Source of the DNA: Aureimonas sp. AU22
GTDB taxonomy: Bacteria; Pseudomonadota; Alphaproteobacteria; Rhizobiales; Rhizobiaceae
Direction of reading: 5' to 3'
Assembly: GCF_001463745.1 (NCBI RefSeq)
Contig: NZ_BBWJ01000040.1
Location: forward strand, 62,001-126,000
Length of the DNA: 64,000 nt
Shown here: piece by piece, positions 53,067 to 61,366 of the stretch
Layout of the letters: each line of letters starts with the position of its first letter
Numbering within the stretch: position 1 is the first letter of the stretch
Made by a program: the position numbers and the translations under genes
The notes under the pieces: model-generated
What the model was told of the DNA's origin: nothing
Databases searched by the model: none
What the model saw: only the letters and a program-made list of their open reading frames with translations

Positions 53067-54245
53067 ATGCCCACAAGACGGACCGTGCTCCAAGGAGCGA
53101 GTTGCCTCTTGGTGACTCATACGACATGGTCCACTTTGGCTGCTTCGGCGGCCACCGCTGCACCGACCGAGCCCGCCAGCGACCTGCTCGTCCACAGCAA
53201 GCTTCCTTTGAACGCCGAGACGCCGATCGCCAAGCTCCGGTCCTCCTTCGTCACGCCCCAGGCCGATTTCTACATCCGCGACCACGGCACCGTGCCGAAG
53301 ATCGACGAGACGGGCTACAGGCTGAAGATCGGCGGCAAGGTGGAGACGCCCGTCGAACTGTCGCTTTCGGATCTCAAGTCACGCTTCCCCGAGCGGAATG
53401 TCATGGCCGTCATGCAGTGCGCCGGCAACCGCCGGGCAGACATGGTCGATGTCGGGTATGTCGAGGGTGACCTCTGGGGCCCCGGCGCGATCGGCAATGC
53501 GGAATGGACCGGCGTCTCGCTAGCTGACGTCCTCAGCGCCGCAGGCGCCGAAGACGGCACAGGGCTCCATGTGGCGTTCTTCGCGCATGACGAGGTCGTC
53601 ATGAAGGATGATCGTTTCGACTACGGCGTCTCGATCCCGCTCGAGAAGGCGATGACCCCGGATGTTCTCCTCGCCTGGGCCATGAACGGCGAGCCCTTGA
53701 TGGCCGAGCACGGCTTTCCCCTACGCGTCGTGGTGCCCGGCTACGCCGGAACTCGCAGCCCCAAATGGTTGGCCTCGATCATGGTGCAGGACGAAGAGGC
53801 CGATACCCCGATCCAGCGAAAGGAGTATCGGCTCTTTCCTCCGACGACGACGAAGGAGTCGGCCGACAAGGATCCGAACGTCGTCATCAACGACATGCCC
53901 TCGAACGCTGCGATCTGCATTCCGGCTGCCGGGGCGACGTTGAAGCCGGGAACGACGAAGATTGAGGGCTACGCGATCGGGACGCAAAATGGCGTCGCCA
54001 AGGTCGAGGTCTCCTACGATGGTGGCGAGATTTGGCACGAGGCTACTATCGACAAGCAGGCTGATACCCAGTGGGCGTGGATCTTCTGGTCTGTCGTCCT
54101 CGACCTACCGACCGGACAGCACCAGCTCGCCGTCCGTTCCTTCGACGGTGTCGGCGGTTCGCAACCCGACGACATCGCGAAGATCTGGAATTGGAAGGGT
54201 TATCTCGCCTATTCGTGGCATCGCGTCTCGATCAGAGTCGGCTGA
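53067..54245 (+). CDS. sulfite oxidase-like molybdopterin enzyme (SorA type)
   Basis: 392-residue periplasmic oxidoreductase. A twin-arginine signal (TRRTVLQGAS, R4-R5) exports it folded. The molybdenum ligand C118 lies in VMQCAGNRRADM, and the C-terminal dimer domain (EGYAIGTQNGVAKVEVSYDGGE) is of the Mo-co oxidoreductase type. There is no heme domain, so electrons would leave by a separate cytochrome, as in SorAB; none is adjacent. ATG 53067 follows TTGGAG. A TDT-family transporter, a group that includes sulfite exporters, is encoded 2.3 kb on. Confidence 0.88.
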   Translation: MPTRRTVLQGASCLLVTHTTWSTLAASAATAAPTEPASDLLVHSKLPLNAETPIAKLRSSFVTPQADFYIRDHGTVPKIDETGYRLKIGGKVETPVELSLSDLKSRFPERNVMAVMQCAGNRRADMVDVGYVEGDLWGPGAIGNAEWTGVSLADVLSAAGAEDGTGLHVAFFAHDEVVMKDDRFDYGVSIPLEKAMTPDVLLAWAMNGEPLMAEHGFPLRVVVPGYAGTRSPKWLASIMVQDEEADTPIQRKEYRLFPPTTTKESADKDPNVVINDMPSNAAICIPAAGATLKPGTTKIEGYAIGTQNGVAKVEVSYDGGEIWHEATIDKQADTQWAWIFWSVVLDLPTGQHQLAVRSFDGVGGSQPDDIAKIWNWKGYLAYSWHRVSIRVG

Positions 54246-54357
54246 GGCTTCGCAAAGGGACGAAGGCCGCGAACGCGTCCGATCGGCTAGCGCACCAACA
54301 CGTCCGATCGTTTCTGCGGTTGGTCGATGATGCGAGCAGATGAAAGGCGGGATTGCC

Positions 54358-54540
54358 ATGAGCAAGCAGCATGGACCGGAAGATACAGACGAGCTGGAGA
54401 TGGAAGAGCTGGCCCAAATCGAAGATGGGCCATCGAGCGCCAGAGATGTGTCGAAGGCTCGCGACTCAGGTCTTTCATGGGTTCTCATCGCAGGTGCGTT
54501 GCTGGCCGTCTGCGTCGTCCTGTGGAGCACGCTTGGCTAG
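54358..54540 (+). CDS. small tail-anchored membrane protein
   Basis: 60 residues: an acidic N-terminal part (DTDELEMEELAQIEDG) and one C-terminal membrane segment (WVLIAGALLAVCVVLWSTLG). No family recognised. GGCGGG precedes ATG 54358; an ATG 18 bases earlier is less likely. It may be a small stress-related membrane peptide co-transcribed with the molybdoenzyme gene (112 bases upstream). Confidence 0.55.
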   Translation: MSKQHGPEDTDELEMEELAQIEDGPSSARDVSKARDSGLSWVLIAGALLAVCVVLWSTLG

Positions 54541-54566
54541 CAACGCAACTCTGGACCCAGCCGTCT

Positions 54567-55949
54567 CTAGCGGCTGGTGAGGACCGGGCTGGCCGTACCC
54601 TTCAGACCCTCGACCACGACCAGCCGCGGCTCCTTGCCCGCCGCCGGCTCCCCCGGGGCGCCGATCGTGCGCACCGGGCCGATGCTGGAGGCCATGCCGG
54701 CGCCCTTGTCGTTGGTCTTCAGCACCACGACGGGCTCGTCCTGCCCTTCGAAGAACACGCCGTATTCGGTCACCGGCTTCAGCTTGGCGAGGCTGACGTC
54801 GATCGCGTCAACGAGGCCGAGATTGCGCGAGACGACCATGCCGGAACCGTCCGCGCCCTCGGGCGCCTTCAGCGATAGCGTCAGGTTCTCTGGACCCGCC
54901 TTCAACGGCACAAGGTTTTCGGTGCCCGCGCCCACGGGAACCGCGCCTGGCACGAAGACGAGGGCCTGCGGGGCCTGTCCGGTCGGGATCTCGGCCACGA
55001 CCTTCTGCTCGGCCGTGTCGATCACGTCGACCTTGTCGCCGTTCTCGAGCCCGACGAAGATCCGGCTGCCGTCCTCCGAACCCCAGATGCCGTGTGGCAG
55101 CGCCCCGACCGAAATCGTTGCAACGAGCTGCGTCTTCTCGCCGGGCTTGTAGACCTTCACGACGTTCTCGCCGCCGATCGTGACGTAGACCAGCGTCTCG
55201 CCGTCCACCGTTCCGAAGCCGAGATGGTTGGAGATCGGCCCGCTGTCGATCACCTCCTTCACCTCGAGCGTCTTGGCATCGACGCGCGTGACCTTGCCGA
55301 CGTCCTTGTGCGTCAGCCAGACGTTGCTGCCGTCAGGGCTCACCTGTACGAAGGGCACGAAGGGCGAGATGACCGGGATCCGCTTCACCAGCGCATGGCT
55401 CGCGACGTCGAAGACCTCGAGCACCGGGTTGAACGAGTTGGCGACGAAGGCGAGCTTGCCGTCGCGCGAGAACTTGGTCATGCCGGGGCCGCTTGTCGTC
55501 GGGATGCGGCCCGTCTCCTTGAAGGTCGTGGCATCGATCACCGAGAGGTAGTCCTCTCCGCGCACCGTCGCCCAGACTTCCCTCCCGTCCGGCGTGAAGA
55601 AGGCCTCGTGCGGGTTGCGCCCGACATAGGTCGTGCCCTTCACGGCATTGGTCGCCGTGTCGATGAAGGTGACGGAGTTCGTCACCGTCGAGACGACGAC
55701 GAGCGTCTTGTGGTCCGGCGAAAATCCTAGGCCGTGGACGTTGACCTCGCCCTTGTAGAGGGGGCTCAGAACGTCCGGCCGCGGATTGCCGAGCCGGATC
55801 TGGCCCAGCAGCTTGTTGGCGACGGGGTCGATGACCGAGACCGTGTTGGAGTTCTGGTCGGCGGTGTAGACGCGGTCTGAGGCGGCGGGCAGCGCGAAGG
55901 CCGACGTCGAGACGAGGAGCGCGGCGGCGAGAATGGCGGTGCGGGTCAT
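54567..55949 (-). CDS. secreted YVTN-type beta-propeller protein
   Basis: 460 residues; signal peptide to about A19, then seven-bladed propeller repeats of the YVTN/40-residue type (DQNSNTVSVIDPVANKLLGQ; VTFIDTATNAVKGTTYVG; VDVIDTAEQKVVAEIPTG), and a C-terminal beta domain of about 120 residues. Such proteins bind partners or ligands in the periplasm; no catalytic site is evident. Its ATG overlaps the stop of the DUF305 gene (ATGA), so the two are one transcription unit. Confidence 0.87.
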   Translation of the reverse strand: MTRTAILAAALLVSTSAFALPAASDRVYTADQNSNTVSVIDPVANKLLGQIRLGNPRPDVLSPLYKGEVNVHGLGFSPDHKTLVVVSTVTNSVTFIDTATNAVKGTTYVGRNPHEAFFTPDGREVWATVRGEDYLSVIDATTFKETGRIPTTSGPGMTKFSRDGKLAFVANSFNPVLEVFDVASHALVKRIPVISPFVPFVQVSPDGSNVWLTHKDVGKVTRVDAKTLEVKEVIDSGPISNHLGFGTVDGETLVYVTIGGENVVKVYKPGEKTQLVATISVGALPHGIWGSEDGSRIFVGLENGDKVDVIDTAEQKVVAEIPTGQAPQALVFVPGAVPVGAGTENLVPLKAGPENLTLSLKAPEGADGSGMVVSRNLGLVDAIDVSLAKLKPVTEYGVFFEGQDEPVVVLKTNDKGAGMASSIGPVRTIGAPGEPAAGKEPRLVVVEGLKGTASPVLTSR

Positions 55950-56350
55950 GGGGTTGTCTCCGGAACGGGCTTTGGTTTGTCGGCAGATGCGGCGAGCATC
56001 GAGCGCATCAGCGTAATCTCGTAGGTCTGTTCGGTGATGATGGACTGCGCGAGGTTGCGGATCGCCGGGTCCTCGGTCGAGCCGAGGACGGCCTTGGCCA
56101 TGTCGATCGCGCCCTGGTGATGCGGGATCATCTGGGACAGGAAGTCGTGCTCGGGATCGCCGGTCACCGGGGCCGACATCATACCGGCGTGCATCCTCTC
56201 CATCGCCTCGGCGGTCGCTTCGGCATAGTGTGAGCCGTCGGGTGTGGCCGGCACCATCGCCGAGTGCTGATGAGCGGGCGCGTCCTGCGCCTCTGCCGAG
56301 GAGAGTGACGCCCCGGCGAAGGCCAAGGTCAGGAAAAGCGTCTTCAGCAT
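55946..56350 (-). CDS. DUF305 periplasmic protein
   Basis: 134 residues, signal peptide ending AEAQ, DUF305 four-helix domain with DFLSQMIPHHQGAIDMAK and NLAQSIITEQTYEITLMR. Likely metal-binding through the His-His and Met residues. It is the classical DUF305 form, unlike the very Met-rich copy at 43.3 kb. It leads the operon with the propeller protein, and a matching ECF-type promoter lies 36 bases upstream of its ATG. Confidence 0.87.
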   Translation of the reverse strand: MLKTLFLTLAFAGASLSSAEAQDAPAHQHSAMVPATPDGSHYAEATAEAMERMHAGMMSAPVTGDPEHDFLSQMIPHHQGAIDMAKAVLGSTEDPAIRNLAQSIITEQTYEITLMRSMLAASADKPKPVPETTP

Positions 56351-56386
56351 GGAATCACAGGGTCCTCGAAGTACGGGTTCGACAAG

Positions 56387-56414
56387 AAGACGCGTGCGGA
56401 TGCCTTTCATTCCC
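56387..56414 (-). promoter_or_regulatory. ECF-type promoter of the DUF305/propeller operon
   Basis: On the minus strand GGGAATGA (56414-56407), 14 bases, CGTCTT (56392-56387). The layout is the same as upstream of the sigma operon at 61056-61083 (GGGAATAA, 14, CGTCTT), so the adjacent ECF sigma factor probably reads both. Confidence 0.65.
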
Positions 56415-56545
56415 GTGGCAGCAACATTTATTCGGGGCGAGGCGCCTGAAGCATCCATCGCCCCCATCGATCGGAATGACCAAAACAACGCGTTGGATCG
56501 AACGATTGCAGTGGCGCATGGTTCGGACAGGATAAGGACCCGCCA

Positions 56546-57697
56546 ATGACCTTCGAACAGATGCGTGCCGTCACCCTTGGCCTCCAACCGCTGTCGCGCC
56601 TCGACAGCCCTCGCGAGGTCGTGCGCCAGTTCACCCCGAACTGGTTCGCCGCCACGATGGGTACCGGGATCCTCGCGATTGCGCTGTCGCAGTTCCAGGC
56701 TGACGTGCCGATGCTGCATCCGGTGGCCGAGGGCCTCTGGATGTTCAACATCGCGCTCTTCGCGCTCTTCGCTGGGCTCTACGCTGCCCGCTGGATCTTC
56801 TTCTTCGACGGGGCCAAGCGCATCTTCGGCCATTCCGTCGTGTCGATGTTCTTCGGCTGCATCCCGATGGGCCTCGCCACCATCGTCAACGGCTTCCTGA
56901 TCTTTGGCCTGCCGCGCTACGGCGAAGTGGCGGTCGGGATCGCAGAGACGCTCTGGTGGATCGACGTCGCGATGGCGGCGGCCTGCGGGGTCGCCATTCC
57001 CTTCATGATGTTCACGCGCCAGAGCCACACGATCGACCAGATGACCGCGGTCTGGCTCCTGCCGGTGGTCGCGGCCGAAGTCGCCGCCGTCTCCGGGGGA
57101 CTGCTCGCGCCGCATCTCGTCGACCCGCATTCCCAGCTCGTGGTGTTGACCCTCTCCTATGCGCTCTGGGCGCTGTCGGTGCCGATCGCGCTCAGCATCC
57201 TCGTCGTGCTCCTCCTGCGCATGGCCGTCCACAAGCTGCCGCACGCCAACATGGCGGCGTCGAGCTGGCTGGCGCTCGGGCCGATCGGCACTGGCGCGCT
57301 CGGGCTCATGACGCTGGGCGGCGCGGCGCCCGCGATCCTTTCCGCCAACGGGCTGGAGCGCTTCGGCGCCTTCGCGGAAGGGCTCGGCCTCTTCGGCGGG
57401 CTGCTGCTCTGGGGCTACGGGCTCTGGTGGCTGGCGATGGCCGTGCTCGTGACGCTGCGCTACCTGCGCGACGGCCTTCCCTTCAACATCGGCTGGTGGG
57501 GCTACACGTTCCCCCTTGGTGTCTATGCCGTGGCCACGCTGAAGCTCGGCACCCTCCTGCCGCTCGCTGCCATCCACGTCTTCGGCGCGGTGCTCGTTGC
57601 GGTGCTGGCGGTGCTTTGGGTGATCGTCGGAACGAGGACGGTGCGCGGTGCCTGGAGGGGCGATCTCTTCGTCTCGCCCTGCCTCAAGGCCGATTGA
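56546..57697 (+). CDS. TDT family transporter (SLAC1/TehA/Ssu1-like)
   Basis: 383 residues with ten predicted helices. FTPNWFAATMGTGILAIALS and LWWIDVAMAAACGVAIPF are typical of the tellurite-resistance/dicarboxylate (TDT) family, which includes TehA, Mae1 and sulfite exporter Ssu1. AAGGA precedes ATG 56546. Encoded divergently from the DUF305 operon. With a sulfite oxidase-like gene nearby, export of sulfite is one possibility; C4-dicarboxylates or other anions are others. Confidence 0.85.
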   Translation: MTFEQMRAVTLGLQPLSRLDSPREVVRQFTPNWFAATMGTGILAIALSQFQADVPMLHPVAEGLWMFNIALFALFAGLYAARWIFFFDGAKRIFGHSVVSMFFGCIPMGLATIVNGFLIFGLPRYGEVAVGIAETLWWIDVAMAAACGVAIPFMMFTRQSHTIDQMTAVWLLPVVAAEVAAVSGGLLAPHLVDPHSQLVVLTLSYALWALSVPIALSILVVLLLRMAVHKLPHANMAASSWLALGPIGTGALGLMTLGGAAPAILSANGLERFGAFAEGLGLFGGLLLWGYGLWWLAMAVLVTLRYLRDGLPFNIGWWGYTFPLGVYAVATLKLGTLLPLAAIHVFGAVLVAVLAVLWVIVGTRTVRGAWRGDLFVSPCLKAD

Positions 57698-57722
57698 GAG
57701 AAGTAGGGGCAACCACTGGCGG

Positions 57723-58388
57723 TCAGTCGTCGAGGAAGGCGGTGACGCCGGCCCGGAACCGGATGGCGCCGCCCTGGGCGGGGTGGCGCACGTAGGTGGC
57801 GGGGATACCGAGCCCGTCCGCCGCACGCTGCGCCATCCGGCCGATGCAGAGGATTCGGCGCGGCGCGAAGATCGCGACGATCATCTCCAGCACCTTCCGA
57901 TGTTCGGCGATCTCGGTCCGCGTCGGCGTCCGGTTGCGCAAGGGCAGAACGCCGCGATGGGGATGGAAGAGCACCGCGTTCCAGAACAACGGCAGCGGGT
58001 CGGGCACCGCGTTCCAGATCTCCCGGGAGGTTCCAGACTCCAGTGTCGGCAGGGTCCCGCGGGTCGCCCGCGCTAGCGGCGGATCGAGGCCGAGCCGCTG
58101 CGACAGGTCGGCGAGACGCCCGTCACCCGTGAACGGCACGCCTGTCCGACGCGCTCCAAAGCGCGAGGGTGCTTCGCCGAGCCAGAGGTCACGGACGTCG
58201 CGATTCGCCATAGCGGCGAGATAGCGCCCGAGATTGCGACGGCGAGTTACCGGCGCGTCCGCGCCCTCGATCTCCGCGTCGAACCCGGCATACGGGTTGA
58301 ACAGGTTGGCCTTGCCGGGCAGCGCCGAGAGACGCTCGACGATCGCGTCGACTGAATGTCGTCTGGACGTGGTCGATCCATCGATCAC
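57723..58388 (-). CDS. uracil-DNA glycosylase family protein
   Basis: 221 residues, cytoplasmic. It has the superfamily layout: an N-terminal motif region WLGEAPSRFGARRTGVPFTG, a central NAVLFHPH segment (NxxxFxPH, substrate pocket) and a C-terminal HPAQGG where others have HPS. It probably removes uracil or a related base from DNA. ATG 58388 overlaps the LysR stop (ATGA); last gene of the ECF sigma operon, an unusual place for a repair enzyme. Confidence 0.8.
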   Translation of the reverse strand: MIDGSTTSRRHSVDAIVERLSALPGKANLFNPYAGFDAEIEGADAPVTRRRNLGRYLAAMANRDVRDLWLGEAPSRFGARRTGVPFTGDGRLADLSQRLGLDPPLARATRGTLPTLESGTSREIWNAVPDPLPLFWNAVLFHPHRGVLPLRNRTPTRTEIAEHRKVLEMIVAIFAPRRILCIGRMAQRAADGLGIPATYVRHPAQGGAIRFRAGVTAFLDD

Positions 58389-59278
58389 GCCCGCGGAACC
58401 TCGATCGTCGGCAGCTCGGCCAGAAAGGCGGCGACGGCGCGGCTCGGGTGACGGTCCCTTGCCAGCACCGAATGGAACCCGCGCGACGGCAGGTCGAAGG
58501 GCAGCGCCACCAGCTTCCCCGTGCGAAGGCCGGCATCCGCAACCACTGCGGGGAGGATCCCGACGCCGGCGCCCGCCTCGATCGCCGCGCGCACGGCCTC
58601 GTTCGAGGGCAGTTCGAGTTCGACCGAAAACGCGGTGGGATCGACACCGAAGGCTTCGAGCGCGCTTTCAAGGATCGCGCGGGTGCCCGAGCCCCGTTCG
58701 CGAAGCACCCAGCGCGCCGACACGAGATCTCCGGTTGCGACGGGAAAGCCGGAGCCCACGCGCATGGATGCCGCGACCAGAATCAGCCGGTCGTCGGCGA
58801 CGCGTTGCGTTCCCAGCCTGGCATCGCCGAGTTCGTCCTCCACGAAGCCGAGATCGGCCGTGCCATCCAGCACCGCCTCGGCCGTGCGCGCCGTGTTGGC
58901 GATGCTCAGCCGAAGTTCGATGCCGGGATGGCGGGCCTTGAAGCCCGCGAGCACCGGCGGCAGCCAGTGGTTCGCCACCGTCTGGCTTGCGACGATGCGG
59001 AGACGACCCCGCTTCAGTCCGGCAAGTTCGGAAAGCATGAGGCCGGCATCCTCGGCCCGCGCAAGCACCGCGCGGGCCTCGGGCAAAAACAGGCGACCCG
59101 CCTCGGTGAGTTCGATCCTCCGCCCCACGCGGTCGAACAGCCGGACGTCGTGGCGCTCCTCCAGTGCGGCTATGGCGGCGCTCGTCGCCGACTGCGTTAG
59201 GTTCAGCGACTTCGCCGCCTCCGTCACGTGCTCGCGTTCGGCAACGGCAACGAAGATGCGAAGCTGATCGAGCGTCAC
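58385..59278 (-). CDS. LysR family transcriptional regulator
   Basis: 297 residues. N-terminal winged HTH (TLDQLRIFVAVAEREHVTEA, SLNLTQSATSAAIAALEE) and a periplasmic-binding-like effector domain from about residue 92 (LRIVASQTVANHWLPPVL). It resembles the CysL/CbbR-like branch, some of which respond to sulfur or carbon metabolites. GTG 59278 overlaps the anti-sigma stop (GTGA) and its end overlaps the glycosylase start, so it is made with the sigma factor. Confidence 0.9.
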   Translation of the reverse strand: MTLDQLRIFVAVAEREHVTEAAKSLNLTQSATSAAIAALEERHDVRLFDRVGRRIELTEAGRLFLPEARAVLARAEDAGLMLSELAGLKRGRLRIVASQTVANHWLPPVLAGFKARHPGIELRLSIANTARTAEAVLDGTADLGFVEDELGDARLGTQRVADDRLILVAASMRVGSGFPVATGDLVSARWVLRERGSGTRAILESALEAFGVDPTAFSVELELPSNEAVRAAIEAGAGVGILPAVVADAGLRTGKLVALPFDLPSRGFHSVLARDRHPSRAVAAFLAELPTIEVPRA

Positions 59279-60084
59279 AGCGTACCGCCTGAGAGGCCCG
59301 GGGCGGGGCGGTTCAGGCTGTCGTAGACGGCCGTCGCCACCTGCATCAGCCGTTCGCGCGGCGCCTCGGCCGACACGACGTAGCCAAGGCCGGCGTCGCG
59401 CCAGAAGAAGGCTGAGATGCCGTTCTCCTCGACGAACTGGAACGACGTCTCGTCCTTCTCGTCGGTCTTGATGAACAGCGTCAGCCGCGTGCCCTGGTCG
59501 TCGTCGTACATCAGCATCGCAGCGGGACCCGCGCCCGCAGGCAGGAGGCGCCCGCCCATTAGCCGATAGCCGAGCCCCGTCAGGTCCGGAGCCGACAGCC
59601 GCGTTCCCAGCCGCTTCGATAGCCATTGCAGGAGATGCGCCTCCTCGTCGGCCCGCACTTCGACGGGATGGACCACCTCGACCACGAAGGTGCGATGCGC
59701 CGCGATCGCCTCGTCGGCCATGACCGCCACACGAGCCATCTGCGGCGGCACGCGCAGGACGTCGTTCGCCAGCCACCCGCCGGCGCTACCGAGGATCAGC
59801 CAGCCCATGACGGCCGCGATGCGCAGACGTGTGGCCGCGAAGCGACCGCGACGGGCCTCGCGGATGTTTGCCATGCGCAACCGCGCGGGAATCGGCTCCT
59901 CGGCCTTGAAGGCAAGCCGTTCGCGCAGTGCCCGGGCGATCTCGCGGTCGCGAGCGAGGGCCGCGGCGATCTCCGGTCGCTCCGTGAGATAGGCTTCGAC
60001 TACGGGCAGCCGCTCGGCCTCGAGCCGTCCGTCCACATAGGCTTGCAGGTCGTCCTCGCCGACGGGCGTGTCCCTGCGCCTCAT
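59275..60084 (-). CDS. membrane anti-sigma factor
   Basis: 269 residues: cytoplasmic N-terminal anti-sigma helices (GEDDLQAYVDGRLEAERLPV), one membrane segment (about 87-104, VMGWLILGSAGGWLANDV) and a periplasmic C-terminal domain of about 160 residues. No zinc-binding HxxxCxxC pair is visible. Its ATG overlaps the sigma gene stop (ATGA), the standard partner arrangement. It should hold the ECF sigma factor inactive until a periplasmic signal. Confidence 0.9.
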   Translation of the reverse strand: MRRRDTPVGEDDLQAYVDGRLEAERLPVVEAYLTERPEIAAALARDREIARALRERLAFKAEEPIPARLRMANIREARRGRFAATRLRIAAVMGWLILGSAGGWLANDVLRVPPQMARVAVMADEAIAAHRTFVVEVVHPVEVRADEEAHLLQWLSKRLGTRLSAPDLTGLGYRLMGGRLLPAGAGPAAMLMYDDDQGTRLTLFIKTDEKDETSFQFVEENGISAFFWRDAGLGYVVSAEAPRERLMQVATAVYDSLNRPAPGLSGGTL

Positions 60085-60596
60085 TTGACTCTCCTCAAGG
60101 GCGCGCGGATCCCGGTCTCCAGGATGGCGCGCAGCTTCTCGCGCGCCCGCGACAGGCGCGACATGACCGTGCCGACCGGCAGCCCGATCACCCGCGCCGC
60201 CTCGTCGTAGCTCATGTCTTCGACGCCGACGAGAAGGAGGACGGTGCGGTGCTCTTCACTCAGCGCATCGAGCCCCGCGAGAACGTCGCGGAGCCCGGCG
60301 CGACCGTCCTGGTCGCCATCCACCGCCGGCGGCGAGGCCATCTCGTCGAGCGCCACGTGGGGCCCACGCCGCTTGTGCTGGCGCAGGCCCGAGAGGTGGA
60401 GGTTGCGCAGGATGGCGAACAGCCAGGCGCGCAGGTCGCCGTCGGGCCGGCGTAGGTGCCAGCGCCCGACGGCACGCTCCAGGCAGTCCTGGACGAGATC
60501 GTCGGCGGCGTCGCCATCGCGCACCAGCGCATAGGCATAGCGCCTCAGGCCCGGAATGAGCGGTTCGATCCGCGCCGCGATCTCGTCGGTCGACAT
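60081..60596 (-). CDS. ECF RNA polymerase sigma factor
   Basis: 171 residues. Region 2 (LVQDCLERAVGRWHLRRPDG, DLRAWLFAILRNLHL) and region 4 (VLLLVGVEDMSYDEAARVIG, GTVMSRLSRAREKL) are intact and there is no extra domain. It lies three bases behind a secreted SnoaL-like gene and overlaps the anti-sigma gene. It probably drives its own operon through the GGGAATAA-N14-CGTCTT motif upstream. Confidence 0.94.
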   Translation of the reverse strand: MSTDEIAARIEPLIPGLRRYAYALVRDGDAADDLVQDCLERAVGRWHLRRPDGDLRAWLFAILRNLHLSGLRQHKRRGPHVALDEMASPPAVDGDQDGRAGLRDVLAGLDALSEEHRTVLLLVGVEDMSYDEAARVIGLPVGTVMSRLSRAREKLRAILETGIRAPLRRVK

Positions 60597-60599
60597 GCT

Positions 60600-61016
60600 T
60601 TACTTCGCCAGCGTTGGGTCGATCTGCCAGATCTCGTCGGTGAGCTTGCCGTCCCGGAACATCATGACGTAGCGCACCGGGATCTTGTTGTCGTTGGCGA
60701 AGACGACATCGGCGACGACGGTGGCGCCCTTCGGGTTCATGCTCTCGCGCATCTCGACGACGGTGGCCTTGAGGCCGGTCTGCGCCTTGGCGAACTTTGC
60801 CCAGGTCGCGGCGATCTCGGGGCCCGTGTAGGTGCCATCGAGCGGACCGCCGACCCAGTGAAGCGTTGCGGACGGGGCATAGGCGGCGGTGACCGCGGCG
60901 CTATCGCCCTTGGTGATCGCTTCGATATGCGCCTTCGCCATGTCGCCGGCGGGACCCGCAAGCGCGGTCGAAGCCCCGGCGGAAAGAATGGCGATGGCTG
61001 CAAGGAGGGTCTTCAT
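60600..61016 (-). CDS. secreted SnoaL/NTF2-like protein
   Basis: 138 residues with signal peptide (MKTLLAAIAILSAGASTALA) and an NTF2-like fold of the SnoaL/DUF4440 kind (HIEAITKGDSAAVTAAYAP; SATLHWVGGPLDGTYTGPE; FRDGKLTDEIWQIDPTLA). Catalytic function unknown; similar small periplasmic proteins head several ECF operons and may be sensors or stress products. First gene of the five-gene ECF operon; ATG 61016. Confidence 0.85.
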   Translation of the reverse strand: MKTLLAAIAILSAGASTALAGPAGDMAKAHIEAITKGDSAAVTAAYAPSATLHWVGGPLDGTYTGPEIAATWAKFAKAQTGLKATVVEMRESMNPKGATVVADVVFANDNKIPVRYVMMFRDGKLTDEIWQIDPTLAK

Positions 61017-61055
61017 GGCTCGGTGTCCTTCGGTTCGGCCGCGATTGGCCAACGG

Positions 61056-61083
61056 AAGACGTCCGGGAACGGCGCTTATTCCC
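61056..61083 (-). promoter_or_regulatory. ECF-type promoter of the sigma factor operon
   Basis: On the minus strand GGGAATAA (61083-61076), 14 bases, CGTCTT (61061-61056), 39 bases before the first gene. It matches the promoter of the DUF305/propeller operon in both elements and spacing, which supports autoregulation by the ECF sigma factor. The remaining part of 61084-61366 shows no gene. Confidence 0.65.
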
Positions 61084-61366
61084 AAAGGATTGAAAATTAG
61101 AGACGAGCAGGTTCAGTTCGGCGTCCAGACGGAACGTCCGCTAACGGCGCAAGCTGAAAAGGCACCAAAGGGCTTCGTTGGGTCGATAGCGGAAGCGCCG
61201 CTTCACTCAATCGCGCGGACAGGATGCACAGCCTACACAGACGTAATCACGGATCGGCGTCCTCACCAAGCTCCCGGCCGGCCGGGCGCGTTGAGCCACG
61301 TTTCCCAACCCGGGACGGTCGCATGCCGCGCAGTCCGATCACTGGCTTCAGCGCCCAGTTGGTGCC

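Noticed and set aside
54276-54310. Direct repeat CGTCCGATCG at 54276 and 54301
   Set aside because: Only ten bases and GC-rich; could be chance, and no promoter elements align with it.
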